The notes under the pieces were generated by a model. The model did no database searches. It was not told the DNA's origin and saw only the letters and a list, made by a program, of their open reading frames with translations. Made by a program: the position numbers and the translations under genes. 20,337 nucleotides of DNA from Bacteroides sp. UBA939 (GTDB lineage Bacteria > Bacteroidota > Bacteroidia > Bacteroidales > Bacteroidaceae), in assembly GCF_002293435.1 (NCBI RefSeq), contig NZ_DBDF01000119.1, positions 1-20,337 of the forward strand, in the 5' to 3' direction. Positions 7,740 to 15,265 of the stretch are shown piece after piece; positions within the stretch are counted from its first letter, which is position 1, and every line of letters starts with the position of its first letter.

Positions 7740-7810
7740 TTATGAACATCTACTTAGTTCAGTAACATACAAACAAAAACAGTTTGCATTATAAATAAGA
7801 ATTTAGCGGA
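7737..7810. repeat. Short dispersed intergenic repeats
   Basis: 7737-7756 (TAATTATGAACATCTACTTA) matches 28-47 at 19 of 20 positions and overlaps the stop codon of the TolC-like gene. 7792-7810 matches the inner end of the 397-bp element (reverse complement of 6281-6299) at 17 of 19 positions. The rest of the 128-nt gap before the adaptor gene shows no terminator and no exact promoter box, so read-through into the adaptor gene is likely. Confidence 0.55.
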
Positions 7811-7867
7811 GCGGAGCTTCGCAATTTTGAATGATGGATAGATGCAAAACTTAATATATCATATATC

Positions 7868-8776
7868 ATGAAACTAATGAATTTGCCGGGACTCTGTTCC
7901 CTGATCTTCTTTCTAACCGCTTGCAGCGACAATACCCCGAAGTACGATGCCACAGGTACATTTGAAACCACCGAAATCCTTGTTTCAGCCGAAGCATCCG
8001 GTCGTTTGCTCCACTTCAACGTAGAAGAAGGAACGTTACTGAAAGCGGGTCAGGAAGTTGGTGTCGTGGACACCGTACAGCTCTATTTGAAGAAACTGCA
8101 ACTGCAAGCCGGCGTCAAGTCCGTAGAAGAGCAACGACCTGACATCGTAAAACAAGTGGCCGCCACCCGCGAACAAATATCTGCTGCCGAACGCGAGCGT
8201 AACCGTGTGGCAAATCTGCTGAAAGCAGGCGCCGCCAATCAGAAACAATTGGACGATGCCGAAGACCGGCTTGAAGTGCTCCGTAAACAGCTTGCAGCGC
8301 AAAACTCTACATTGTCCAACAGCCACCAGAGCCTGACGTGGCAAAGTTCATCCGTCAGTATCCAGGTTGCCCAAGTGGAAGATTTGCTGAAGAAGTGCCA
8401 CATTATCTCTCCGATAACCGGAACCATACTTGCCAAATATGCCGAAGCAGGAGAACTGACAGCCGTAGGCACTCCGTTATTTAAGATTGCAGATACGGAA
8501 CAAATGTATCTCCGGGCTTACATTACTTCCGAACAACTCTCTCAAGTGAAGTTGGGGCAGCAAGTAACCGTCTATTCTGATTATGGTACAGATGAGCATA
8601 AGCAGTATCCGGGAGTTGTCACGTGGATTTCAGATACTTCGGAGTTTACTCCTAAAACGATTCTGACCAAGAATGAACGTGCCAATCTGGTATATGCCGT
8701 GAAAATAGTTGTAAAGAACGACGGGTTACTGAAAATCGGAATGTACGGAGGTGTAAAATGGAACACGCAGTTATAG
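7868..8776 (+). CDS. HlyD/YbhG-type periplasmic adaptor lipoprotein of the ABC exporter
   Basis: A 302-residue membrane-fusion protein that would bridge the ABC permeases and the TolC-like channel. The N-terminus is a type II signal peptide with lipobox LTAC (Cys19), so the mature protein is a lipoprotein. After it come the first half of a biotinyl-lipoyl-like domain (VSAEASGRLLHFNVEEGTLL, 39-58), an alpha-helical hairpin about 70-177 whose tip RVANLLKAGAANQKQLDDAE (114-133) resembles the TolC-contacting tip of this family, the second lipoyl half (CHIISPITGTILAKYAEAGEL, 177-197) and a beta-barrel region about 205-300. At 302 residues it is shorter than RND adaptors and close to YbhG in size. 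Its last 19 nt overlap the start of the ATPase gene (8758), which points to translational coupling. The substrate cannot be told from the sequence. Confidence 0.9.
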   Translation: MKLMNLPGLCSLIFFLTACSDNTPKYDATGTFETTEILVSAEASGRLLHFNVEEGTLLKAGQEVGVVDTVQLYLKKLQLQAGVKSVEEQRPDIVKQVAATREQISAAERERNRVANLLKAGAANQKQLDDAEDRLEVLRKQLAAQNSTLSNSHQSLTWQSSSVSIQVAQVEDLLKKCHIISPITGTILAKYAEAGELTAVGTPLFKIADTEQMYLRAYITSEQLSQVKLGQQVTVYSDYGTDEHKQYPGVVTWISDTSEFTPKTILTKNERANLVYAVKIVVKNDGLLKIGMYGGVKWNTQL

Positions 8777-10218
8777 TGAATGGCGTCACCAAGAGTTACG
8801 GCAATGTCGAAGCCCTGAAAGGCGTTTCCCTGACCGTACTTCCCGGCGAACTCTTCGGCATCATCGGCCCCGATGGAGCAGGGAAGACCTCTCTCTTCCG
8901 CATCCTTACCACGCTACTGATGCCCGGTAGCGGAACCGCTTCCGTCTGCGGATTAGACGTGGTACGCGATTATAAAGCCATCCGTCACCGCATAGGCTAT
9001 ATGCCCGGACGGTTCTCCTTGTATCAGGACTTGACGGTGGAAGAAAACCTAAACTTCTTCGCCACTGTCTTCCATACTTCTATAGAAGAAAATTACGACT
9101 TGGTGAAAGACATTTATCATCAGATAGAACCTTTCCGGAAACGTCGTGCCGGCGCGCTGTCCGGAGGAATGAAACAAAAACTTGCGTTAAGTTGTGCGCT
9201 TATTCATAAGCCAGACGTCCTCTTCCTCGATGAACCTACTACCGGCGTAGACCCCGTTTCACGCAAAGAGTTCTGGGAAATGCTCCACCGGCTGAAAACG
9301 CAAGGCATCACTATCATAGTCTCAACGCCCATCATTCAGGAAGCCCGCCAATGCGACCGCATAGCTTTCATCAACCAGGGTCAAATACATGGCATAGATA
9401 CTCCCGACCGCATATTGCAGCAATTTGCCGATATCCTTTCTCCATCCGGATTGCAACACGACAAAGCCGGCCGGCAGGAAGAATATGTCATTGAAGTTGA
9501 AAACCTTACCAAATGTTTTGGTAACTTCACTGCCGTCGACCACATCTCTTTCCGTGTTCATCGTGGCGAGATATTCGGCTTCCTCGGAGCTAATGGCGCC
9601 GGAAAAACCACAGCCATGCGCATACTCACCGGTCTAAGCCGCCCGACAGAGGGCAAAGCGCGCGTTGCCGGTTTCGACATTTCTACCCAGACAGAAGAAA
9701 TCAAGAAGAACATCGGCTATATGAGCCAGAAGTTCTCTCTGTACGAAGACCTCAAGGTTTGGGAAAATATCCGTTTGTTTGCCGGAATATATGGAATACC
9801 GGAGAATGAAATAGCGCCCAGAACCGACGAACTCCTCAATAGGATTGGACTGAATGCCGAACGCAACACCTTGGTAAAGAGCCTGCCACTGGGTTGGAAA
9901 CAGAGGCTTGCCTTCTCCGTTTCCATCTTTCACAACCCCAAGATTGTATTCCTGGATGAACCGACAGGAGGTGTAGACCCTGCTACCCGGCGTCAGTTCT
10001 GGGAACTTATCTACCAAGCTGCCGACCGTGGCATCACCGTTTTCGTCACCACACACTTTATGGACGAAGCGGAGTATTGCGACCGGATTTCCATCATGGT
10101 GGACGGCGTTATCCACGCCCTTGATACGCCCGACGAACTTAAACGGCAGTTTCATGCCGCCACAATGGACGATGTCTTCCAGCAATTGGCGCGTCAGGCT
10201 GTACGTACAGCAGATTGA
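8758..10218 (+). CDS. Double-domain ABC exporter ATPase (YbhF-like)
   Basis: A 486-residue cytoplasmic ATPase with two nucleotide-binding domains in one chain. NBD1 (about 1-225) has Walker A GPDGAGKTS (Lys43), signature LSGGM (134-138) and Walker B LFLDEP (Asp158, Glu159), but the switch histidine is Pro191 (IIVSTPIIQEA). NBD2 (about 244-480) has Walker A GANGAGKTT (Lys283), Walker B VFLDEP (Asp400, Glu401) and switch His433 (VTTHFMDEA), but its signature is LPLGW (376-380). In the usual head-to-tail dimer, one composite site pairs the intact NBD2 Walker/switch set with the intact NBD1 signature and the other pairs the two defective elements, so only one site is expected to be fully active. 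E. coli YbhF shows the same kind of asymmetry. The gene overlaps the adaptor gene by 19 nt and ends 23 nt before the first permease ATG. Confidence 0.93.
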   Translation: MEHAVIVNGVTKSYGNVEALKGVSLTVLPGELFGIIGPDGAGKTSLFRILTTLLMPGSGTASVCGLDVVRDYKAIRHRIGYMPGRFSLYQDLTVEENLNFFATVFHTSIEENYDLVKDIYHQIEPFRKRRAGALSGGMKQKLALSCALIHKPDVLFLDEPTTGVDPVSRKEFWEMLHRLKTQGITIIVSTPIIQEARQCDRIAFINQGQIHGIDTPDRILQQFADILSPSGLQHDKAGRQEEYVIEVENLTKCFGNFTAVDHISFRVHRGEIFGFLGANGAGKTTAMRILTGLSRPTEGKARVAGFDISTQTEEIKKNIGYMSQKFSLYEDLKVWENIRLFAGIYGIPENEIAPRTDELLNRIGLNAERNTLVKSLPLGWKQRLAFSVSIFHNPKIVFLDEPTGGVDPATRRQFWELIYQAADRGITVFVTTHFMDEAEYCDRISIMVDGVIHALDTPDELKRQFHAATMDDVFQQLARQAVRTAD

Positions 10219-10241
10219 AAACAGCAAAAAGGAAACAAACA

Positions 10242-11345
10242 ATGAAACAATTTATAGCATTCGTCCGAAAGGAATTCTTCCACATTTTCCGTGACCGGCG
10301 TACCATGCTGATACTGCTGGGTATGCCCATTGTGCAGATTATCCTTTTCGGTTTCGCTATCACCACGGAAGTAAAGAATGTGCGGTTAGCCGTTCTCGAC
10401 CCGTCGAACGACATCGTTACCCGCCGCATCATTGACCGTATGGCTGCCGGTGAATATTTCTCCGTCACCTGTTACCTGCATACCCGGGAGGAGATAGAAG
10501 CCTGTTTCAGAAAAGGAGATATAGACATGGCAATCGTCTTCAGCGAACAATTTGCTAACCATCTTTATACCGGTGACGCCCGTGTCCAACTGATTTGCGA
10601 CGCTACTGACCCGAATATTGCTACCACACAGGCAGGATATGCCGCCAATATCCTGTCCGCTGCCGGACGCGAGATGCTTCCGCCGGGAGTGCAGGCGTCT
10701 GCCATTGTTCCCGAAGTGAAACTGCTTTATAATCCGCAAATGAAGAGCGCATATAACTTTGTTCCGGGAGTAATGGGACTTATCCTTATGCTGATTTGCG
10801 CCATGATGACCTCCATATCCATTGTCCGCGAAAAAGAAACAGGAACTATGGAAGTTTTGCTGGTATCGCCGGTGAAACCGTTGTTTTTCATTCTTTCAAA
10901 GGCAGTACCTTATTTTGTATTGTCGTTTGTCAACCTTACAACTATCCTGCTGCTTTCCGTTTATATGCTCAACGTACCTGTGGCAGGCAGCTTACTTTGG
11001 CTCATAGTGGTGTCGTTACTCTTTATTTTTGTTTCCCTGTCGCTCGGATTGCTTATTTCTTCCCTGATGCGGACGCAAGTAGCTGCCATGCTTGCGTCGG
11101 GGCTAATACTGATGATGCCTACCATGTTGCTTTCAGGCATGATATTTCCCATTGAGAGCATGCCTCTTCTGTTGCAAGGTATCTCAGCCGTACTTCCTGC
11201 CCGCTGGTATATCCAAGCTGTACGTAAACTGATGATTGAAGGAGTGGACATTTCGCTTGTCCTGACTGAAATCAGCATTCTTGCCATTATGGCAATTGTG
11301 TTGATAACCGTCAGTTTCAAGAAGTTTAAAAACCGTTTAGAATAG
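10242..11345 (+). CDS. ABC-2 type exporter permease, first subunit (YbhS-like)
   Basis: A 367-residue inner-membrane permease. One transmembrane helix at about 22-42 is followed by a periplasmic domain of about 130 residues (43-175), then five helices from about 172 to the C-terminus. The ABC-2 hallmark EKETGTMEVLLVSP (197-210) marks the cytoplasmic coupling region after the second helix. I chose the ATG at 10242. A TTG at 10215 would overlap the ATPase stop and add nine basic residues with no support, whereas an AGGAAA purine run stands about 10 nt before the ATG. With the next gene it should form a heterodimer driven by the double ATPase. It lies 11 nt before the second permease and is clearly in the same operon. 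Confidence 0.92.
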   Translation: MKQFIAFVRKEFFHIFRDRRTMLILLGMPIVQIILFGFAITTEVKNVRLAVLDPSNDIVTRRIIDRMAAGEYFSVTCYLHTREEIEACFRKGDIDMAIVFSEQFANHLYTGDARVQLICDATDPNIATTQAGYAANILSAAGREMLPPGVQASAIVPEVKLLYNPQMKSAYNFVPGVMGLILMLICAMMTSISIVREKETGTMEVLLVSPVKPLFFILSKAVPYFVLSFVNLTTILLLSVYMLNVPVAGSLLWLIVVSLLFIFVSLSLGLLISSLMRTQVAAMLASGLILMMPTMLLSGMIFPIESMPLLLQGISAVLPARWYIQAVRKLMIEGVDISLVLTEISILAIMAIVLITVSFKKFKNRLE

Positions 11346-11356
11346 GAGAGTAGTGT

Positions 11357-12529
11357 ATGATAAAGTTCCTGATAGAAAAAGAATTCAAGCAGATGCTGCG
11401 TAATCCATTCTTACCAAGACTCATTCTGATCTTTCCTTGCATGATTATGATACTGATGCCTTGGGCGGCAAATCTGGAGATAAATAATATCAACTTGAAT
11501 ATTGTGGATAACGACCATAGCGTTCTTTCCAGGCGTCTGACAGATAAAATCGGAGCATCCACTTATTTCCGGACAATCGATCTTCCTGACAGCTATAAAG
11601 AAGCATTACAAGCCATAGAAGTGGGGACAGCAGATATCATCTTAGAGATTCCCCGTGATTTTGAAAAAGACTGGGTTAACGGCAGAAGCCCGCACCTGCT
11701 TATTGCAGCCAATGCCGTGAACGGAACCAAAGGCGGATTAGGAAGCGTTTACCTTTCTTCTATCATCAACGACTATACCCGCGAATTGCAAACAGAATCT
11801 CCTGCACGTGTATCAAAAGCAACGTCTTCTGAGTACACAGAGCAAACGGAGTCCCCCTTGCGCATAGTAAATACCGGCAGAATGCTTCCCAAAGTGGATA
11901 TCACGACCCATAACCTGTTCAATCCGCATCTGAATTACAAGCTGTTCATGGTGCCGGCATTAATGGTTATGCTACTGACAATGATTTGCGGTTTTCTTCC
12001 TGCCCTTAACATTGTCGGCGAGAAAGAGGTTGGAACTATTGAGCAAATCAATGTAACTCCTGTTTCCAAATTTACATTTATTCTTGCGAAATTAATACCC
12101 TACTGGCTGATAGGCATCATAGTGCTTACTCTCTGTTTCCTTCTTGCCTGGTTGCTTTACGGGATTTTACCTGTTGGAGATTTTATAACTATTTATTTGT
12201 TTGCAGTAGTATTTATATTTGTCGTATCCGGTTTGGGCTTAGTGATATCCAACCATTCCGCTACATTGCAACAAGCCATGTTTGTTATGTGGTTTTTCAT
12301 GCTGATTCTTATACTAATGAGTGGCCTGTTCACACCTATACATAGTATGCCGAATTGGGCTCAACAAATTGCATCTTTTAACCCGTTAAAATACTTTGTA
12401 GAAGTAATGCGTACCATTTATTTACGTGGTGGCGGCTTTAGTGATTTGTTTTCCCGATTAGGAGTCCTGTTTGCCTTTGCTGTTTTCTTTAACCTATGGG
12501 CTGTGAGAAGTTATAAAAAGAGTAACTAA
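11357..12529 (+). CDS. ABC-2 type exporter permease, second subunit (YbhR-like)
   Basis: A 390-residue inner-membrane permease paralogous to the preceding one. It has an N-terminal helix about 20-38, a periplasmic domain about 40-190, and five further helices; the coupling motif is EKEVGTIEQINVTPV (222-236). Its periplasmic domain carries a polar stretch, about 143-167 (rich in Ser, Thr, Glu), absent from its partner. It starts at the ATG at 11357, preceded by GGAG at 11346-11349. It is the last gene of the five-gene exporter operon; a hairpin at 12531-12565 follows directly. The YbhFSR group has been linked to export of drugs and cations, but the substrate here is not predictable. Confidence 0.92.
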   Translation: MIKFLIEKEFKQMLRNPFLPRLILIFPCMIMILMPWAANLEINNINLNIVDNDHSVLSRRLTDKIGASTYFRTIDLPDSYKEALQAIEVGTADIILEIPRDFEKDWVNGRSPHLLIAANAVNGTKGGLGSVYLSSIINDYTRELQTESPARVSKATSSEYTEQTESPLRIVNTGRMLPKVDITTHNLFNPHLNYKLFMVPALMVMLLTMICGFLPALNIVGEKEVGTIEQINVTPVSKFTFILAKLIPYWLIGIIVLTLCFLLAWLLYGILPVGDFITIYLFAVVFIFVVSGLGLVISNHSATLQQAMFVMWFFMLILILMSGLFTPIHSMPNWAQQIASFNPLKYFVEVMRTIYLRGGGFSDLFSRLGVLFAFAVFFNLWAVRSYKKSN

Positions 12530-12530
12530 A

Positions 12531-12565
12531 GGATGTTTCAGATGAGCGGTTCATCCGAAACATCC
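12531..12565 (+). other. Strong hairpin directly after the exporter operon
   Basis: GGATGTTTC (12531-12539) pairs perfectly with GAAACATCC (12557-12565), and an inner GATGA/TCATC pair continues the stem across one mismatch, leaving a 5-nt loop. It begins one base after the last permease stop codon. No T-run follows, so it is not a standard intrinsic terminator; it may stabilise the 3' end of the exporter mRNA. Confidence 0.6.
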
Positions 12566-12607
12566 GGTACACGAGTTACATCCCATCTCTCTAAATACTA
12601 TTTGAAT

Positions 12608-12717
12608 TTACTATGTAGTAGTGTCTCAACTACCTACTAGTAGTTACCCAACTACTACGTAGTAATTGACCAACTACCACTAAGTAGTTGAGGCATTACT
12701 ACTAAGTAGTTTGGGCT
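12608..12717. repeat. Five 22-bp palindromic tandem repeats
   Basis: Five consecutive units of exactly 22 nt begin at 12608, 12630, 12652, 12674 and 12696. Each holds a small palindrome such as CTACTACGTAGTA or CTACTAAGTAG, and units 2 and 3 end in CCAA. There are no spacers, so this is not CRISPR. It lies between convergent genes, downstream of both, which argues against a promoter operator. Confidence 0.85.
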
Positions 12718-12801
12718 ACTCCGCAGGGTGAATTGGCAGAATTACATTCTTCAATGCAGAAAATCATGTACCGGAAGTTTCGGGAGATTCGGATAAAGCC
12801 A

Positions 12802-12851
12802 TTAAAAAAGGCGAAAGAATTGTGTATCTTACAACACAATCCTTTCGCCTT
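12802..12851 (-). terminator. Rho-independent terminator of the serine palmitoyltransferase gene
   Basis: Arms 12808-12825 and 12834-12851 are complementary at 17 of 18 positions. On the minus strand the stem is followed by a run of six T (complement of A at 12804-12809). It lies just past the stop codon of the minus-strand gene at 12874. It may also stop plus-strand read-through from the exporter operon. Confidence 0.85.
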
Positions 12852-12873
12852 GTTATTTTAGTATAAGGAAATA

Positions 12874-14061
12874 CTACTCAACCACTCCCAACTCCCGGAA
12901 GCATTTTGTCAATTTATCAACAGCATAGTCTACCTGTTCTTTGGTGTGTGTAGCCATCAATGCCACACGTACCAATGTGTCTTGCGGAGCGCAAGCGGGT
13001 GGAATAACCGGATTAATAAAGATACCTTCATCAAATGCCATCTTAGTAACGATGAACGTTTTTTCAGTATCACGTACATACAGCGGAATGATAGGGGATT
13101 CCGTTTCACCTATTTCGAAACCGGCTTCCCGGAAACTCTTCAGTGCATAGTTGGTGATATCCCATAGACGTTCCTGACGTTCCGGTTCAGTCTTGATAAT
13201 ATGTAATGCCTCGCGCGCGGCAGCCGTGGCGGCAGGCGTATTACTTGCCTGGAATATGTACGAACGGGCATTGTGGCGCAGCCAGTTAATAACACTGGAG
13301 TCGCCGGCTACAAAACCGCCGATAGAGGCCAACGATTTGCTGAATGTACCCATAATCAGGTCAATATCTTCCGTCACCCCAAAGTAATCACAAACGCCAC
13401 GCCCCTGTTTCCCGAATACGCCCAAACCGTGCGCTTCATCTACCATGATACTGGCATTGTATTTCTTCTTCAAACGGACAATTTCCGGCAGATTGGCAAG
13501 GTCGCCTTCCATAGAAAAGACACTGTCCACAACAATCAATTTGATGGCATCCGGAGCGCATTTCTGGAGTTCCTTTTCCAATTCGGCCATGTCGTTATGC
13601 TTATATTTCAACTGGGTGGAGAAAGATAAGCGGCGTCCGTCAACAATGGAAGCGTGTACACGGTCGTCACAGATAATATAATCATTGCGTCCGGTCAATT
13701 GCGGAATAACCCCTTCATTTACTGTAAATCCGGTAGAAAAACAAAGGGCTTCGTCCTTTCCGACAAACTCAGCCAATTCTTTCTCTAACTCTACATGTAT
13801 GTCGAGTGTTCCATTTAATAGACGGGAGCCTGCACAGCCTGTGCCGTATTTATCAGTAGCAGCTTTCGCAGCTTCTATAATTCGTCTATCGTAAGTCAGT
13901 CCCGTATAAGCATTGGAACCGAACATTAGCACTTTTTTACCATCCATCAGTACCTCAGTGTCCTGATGACTGTCAATTGTGCGGAAATAGGGATATACAC
14001 CCATTGCCATAAATTGTTGTGGCAAGTCGTATTTCTCCAATTTGTCTTGTAGTAATCCCAT
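12874..14061 (-). CDS. spt: Serine palmitoyltransferase (first step of sphingolipid synthesis)
   Basis: A 395-residue PLP-dependent alpha-oxoamine synthase. Serine palmitoyltransferase condenses L-serine with a fatty acyl-CoA (or acyl-ACP) to 3-ketosphinganine in the cytoplasm. Visible marks: FGSNAYTGL (47-55), GTGCAGSRLLNGT (73-85), CFSTGFTVNEG (107-117), His136 in DDRVHASIVDG (PLP stacking), DEAHGLGVFGKQGRG (208-222) and the Schiff-base Lys242 in GTFSKSLASIGG. Automated annotation often names this family 2-amino-3-ketobutyrate CoA ligase (Kbl). The N-terminus MGLLQDKLEKYDLPQQF and the 395-residue length match the Bacteroides and Porphyromonas palmitoyltransferases as I remember them, and no threonine dehydrogenase gene is adjacent. 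I chose Met at 14061: a longer frame to 14136 would place its start upstream of the -7 box at 14125-14132 and adds a tail foreign to the family. A divergent lipid kinase neighbour supports a sphingolipid role. Confidence 0.85.
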   Translation of the reverse strand: MGLLQDKLEKYDLPQQFMAMGVYPYFRTIDSHQDTEVLMDGKKVLMFGSNAYTGLTYDRRIIEAAKAATDKYGTGCAGSRLLNGTLDIHVELEKELAEFVGKDEALCFSTGFTVNEGVIPQLTGRNDYIICDDRVHASIVDGRRLSFSTQLKYKHNDMAELEKELQKCAPDAIKLIVVDSVFSMEGDLANLPEIVRLKKKYNASIMVDEAHGLGVFGKQGRGVCDYFGVTEDIDLIMGTFSKSLASIGGFVAGDSSVINWLRHNARSYIFQASNTPAATAAAREALHIIKTEPERQERLWDITNYALKSFREAGFEIGETESPIIPLYVRDTEKTFIVTKMAFDEGIFINPVIPPACAPQDTLVRVALMATHTKEQVDYAVDKLTKCFRELGVVE

Positions 14062-14124
14062 GAAATGTTGTTTATATAGTATGAAATATTTAACTATTAA
14101 ATTATAAGCATTGAAAACAGGGGG

Positions 14125-14132
14125 CAAAGATA
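14125..14132 (-). promoter_or_regulatory. Candidate -7 box for the serine palmitoyltransferase gene
   Basis: On the minus strand this reads TATCTTTG, a perfect TAnnTTTG. Transcription would start near 14118 and give a leader of about 57 nt before the ATG at 14061. No clear -33 TTG is seen at the usual distance, so confidence is limited. Confidence 0.45.
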
Positions 14133-14155
14133 GCAAAATAAGTTATTAGATACTC

Positions 14156-14163
14156 TATTTTTG
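14156..14163 (+). promoter_or_regulatory. Candidate -7 box for the lipid kinase gene
   Basis: TATTTTTG matches TAnnTTTG on the plus strand. The leader would be about 100 nt to the ATG at 14273. No good -33 is visible. A second, imperfect box (TA-N3-TTTG, 14228-14236) lies closer to the gene and is an alternative. The -33 position of this promoter would fall on the -7 box of the divergent gene. Confidence 0.35.
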
Positions 14164-14272
14164 CCAAAAAATATACTCATTCAAGGATTATGAGGCGTAC
14201 TATGGTTATAATTTCAAGTATTTATATTATTTTTGCCAATTACAAAATTGCGTAGTGAAACATCCGTTACAC

Positions 14273-15241
14273 ATGAATGAAGAAAAGAAGAAAATATCAT
14301 TCCTGATAAATCCAAAGTCCGGTACGCAAGGTAAAGAGCAGATTATTCATCATCTTGAGCAGAAACTGGATAAGGAGAAATACATTTGGGAAGTAATATA
14401 TACCGAATATGCCGGCCATGCTGTGGAAATTGCCGCACAAAAGGTCAAGGAAGAAGTCTATGCTGTTGTTGCTATCGGTGGAGACGGCACTATTAACGAA
14501 ATAGCACGTTCGCTGGTACATACGAACACAAAGCTGGGTATTATTCCCTGCGGTTCGGGTAATGGCCTGGCTCGTCACCTTCAAATTTCGATGGAGCCGA
14601 AAAAGGCTATTGATATCATCAACAAAGGGGTGGCTGATGTTATTGATTACGGAAAGATAAATGAGGTGCCTTTCTTCTGTACATGTGGCGTAGGATTTGA
14701 TGCGTTTGTCAGCTTGCAGTTTGCAAAGGCGGGCAAGAGAGGACCTCTTACATATATGGAAAAGACTTTGCTGGAAAGTCTGAAGTATGAACCTGAGACT
14801 TACGAACTGGAAACCGAAGACAGTACATTAAAATATAAGGCTTTCCTGATAGCCTGCGGTAATGCCTCGCAATATGGTAACAACGCTTACATAACTCCTC
14901 AGGCCATGCTGACGGACGGTTTGCTGGACGTAACCATTCTTGAACCCTTCACCGTACTGGACGTGCCGGCGTTATCTTTCCAATTATTCAATAAAACCAT
15001 TGACCAAAACAGCCGCATCAAGACTTTCCGTTGTCAAACTCTGCGCATTCATCGGGCTAAACCGGGAGTAGTACACTTTGACGGTGACCCAATGATGATG
15101 GGAGAAAACATTGATGTAGAGATTATCCGGAAAGGGTTGCAAGTCATTGTTCCCCGTTATGCCGGAAAAAGCTCTATCAATGTATTGCAACGGGCGCAGG
15201 ATTATATCAACGGATTGAAGCAGTTGAAGTATTGGCAGTAA
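14273..15241 (+). CDS. Diacylglycerol/sphingosine kinase-like lipid kinase (YegS/LCB5 family)
   Basis: A 322-residue cytoplasmic or membrane-associated lipid kinase of the diacylglycerol kinase catalytic-domain family, which includes bacterial DgkB and YegS and eukaryotic sphingosine and ceramide kinases. Marks: FLINPKSGTQGKEQI (10-24), nucleotide-binding GGDGTINE (69-76), PCGSGNGLARHL (92-103), CGVGFDAF (138-145), a long C-terminal beta-sandwich region and VHFDGDP (267-273), where the family has its acidic metal and substrate residues. It transfers phosphate from ATP to a lipid hydroxyl; the lipid cannot be read from the sequence. The ATG at 14273 was preferred; a GTG at 14255 would add six residues. 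It diverges from the serine palmitoyltransferase gene across 211 bp, which makes a sphingoid base or ceramide a plausible substrate. It ends 24 nt before the convergent response regulator gene, with no terminator visible between them. Confidence 0.88.
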   Translation: MNEEKKKISFLINPKSGTQGKEQIIHHLEQKLDKEKYIWEVIYTEYAGHAVEIAAQKVKEEVYAVVAIGGDGTINEIARSLVHTNTKLGIIPCGSGNGLARHLQISMEPKKAIDIINKGVADVIDYGKINEVPFFCTCGVGFDAFVSLQFAKAGKRGPLTYMEKTLLESLKYEPETYELETEDSTLKYKAFLIACGNASQYGNNAYITPQAMLTDGLLDVTILEPFTVLDVPALSFQLFNKTIDQNSRIKTFRCQTLRIHRAKPGVVHFDGDPMMMGENIDVEIIRKGLQVIVPRYAGKSSINVLQRAQDYINGLKQLKYWQ

Positions 15242-15265
15242 GTAGTTGGTGGCCGATGGGCTTGC

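Noticed and set aside
10215..10241. TTG start for the first permease, overlapping the ATPase stop
   Set aside because: The ATG at 10242 has a purine-rich AGGAAA before it and gives the usual permease N-terminus; the extra residues are not family-like.
9634..10242. 202-codon minus-strand open frame opposite the ABC ATPase
   Set aside because: It lies fully antisense to strongly conserved ATPase motifs and has no domain signature; it is a shadow of the real gene's codon pattern.
12608..12717. Possible CRISPR array
   Set aside because: The repeats are contiguous with no unique spacers, are only 22 nt and degenerate, and no cas gene is present in the window.
12874..14061. Annotation as 2-amino-3-ketobutyrate CoA ligase (threonine degradation)
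   Set aside because: The fold is shared, but the N-terminal sequence, length, lack of a neighbouring threonine dehydrogenase and a lipid kinase neighbour favour serine palmitoyltransferase. An enzyme assay would settle it.
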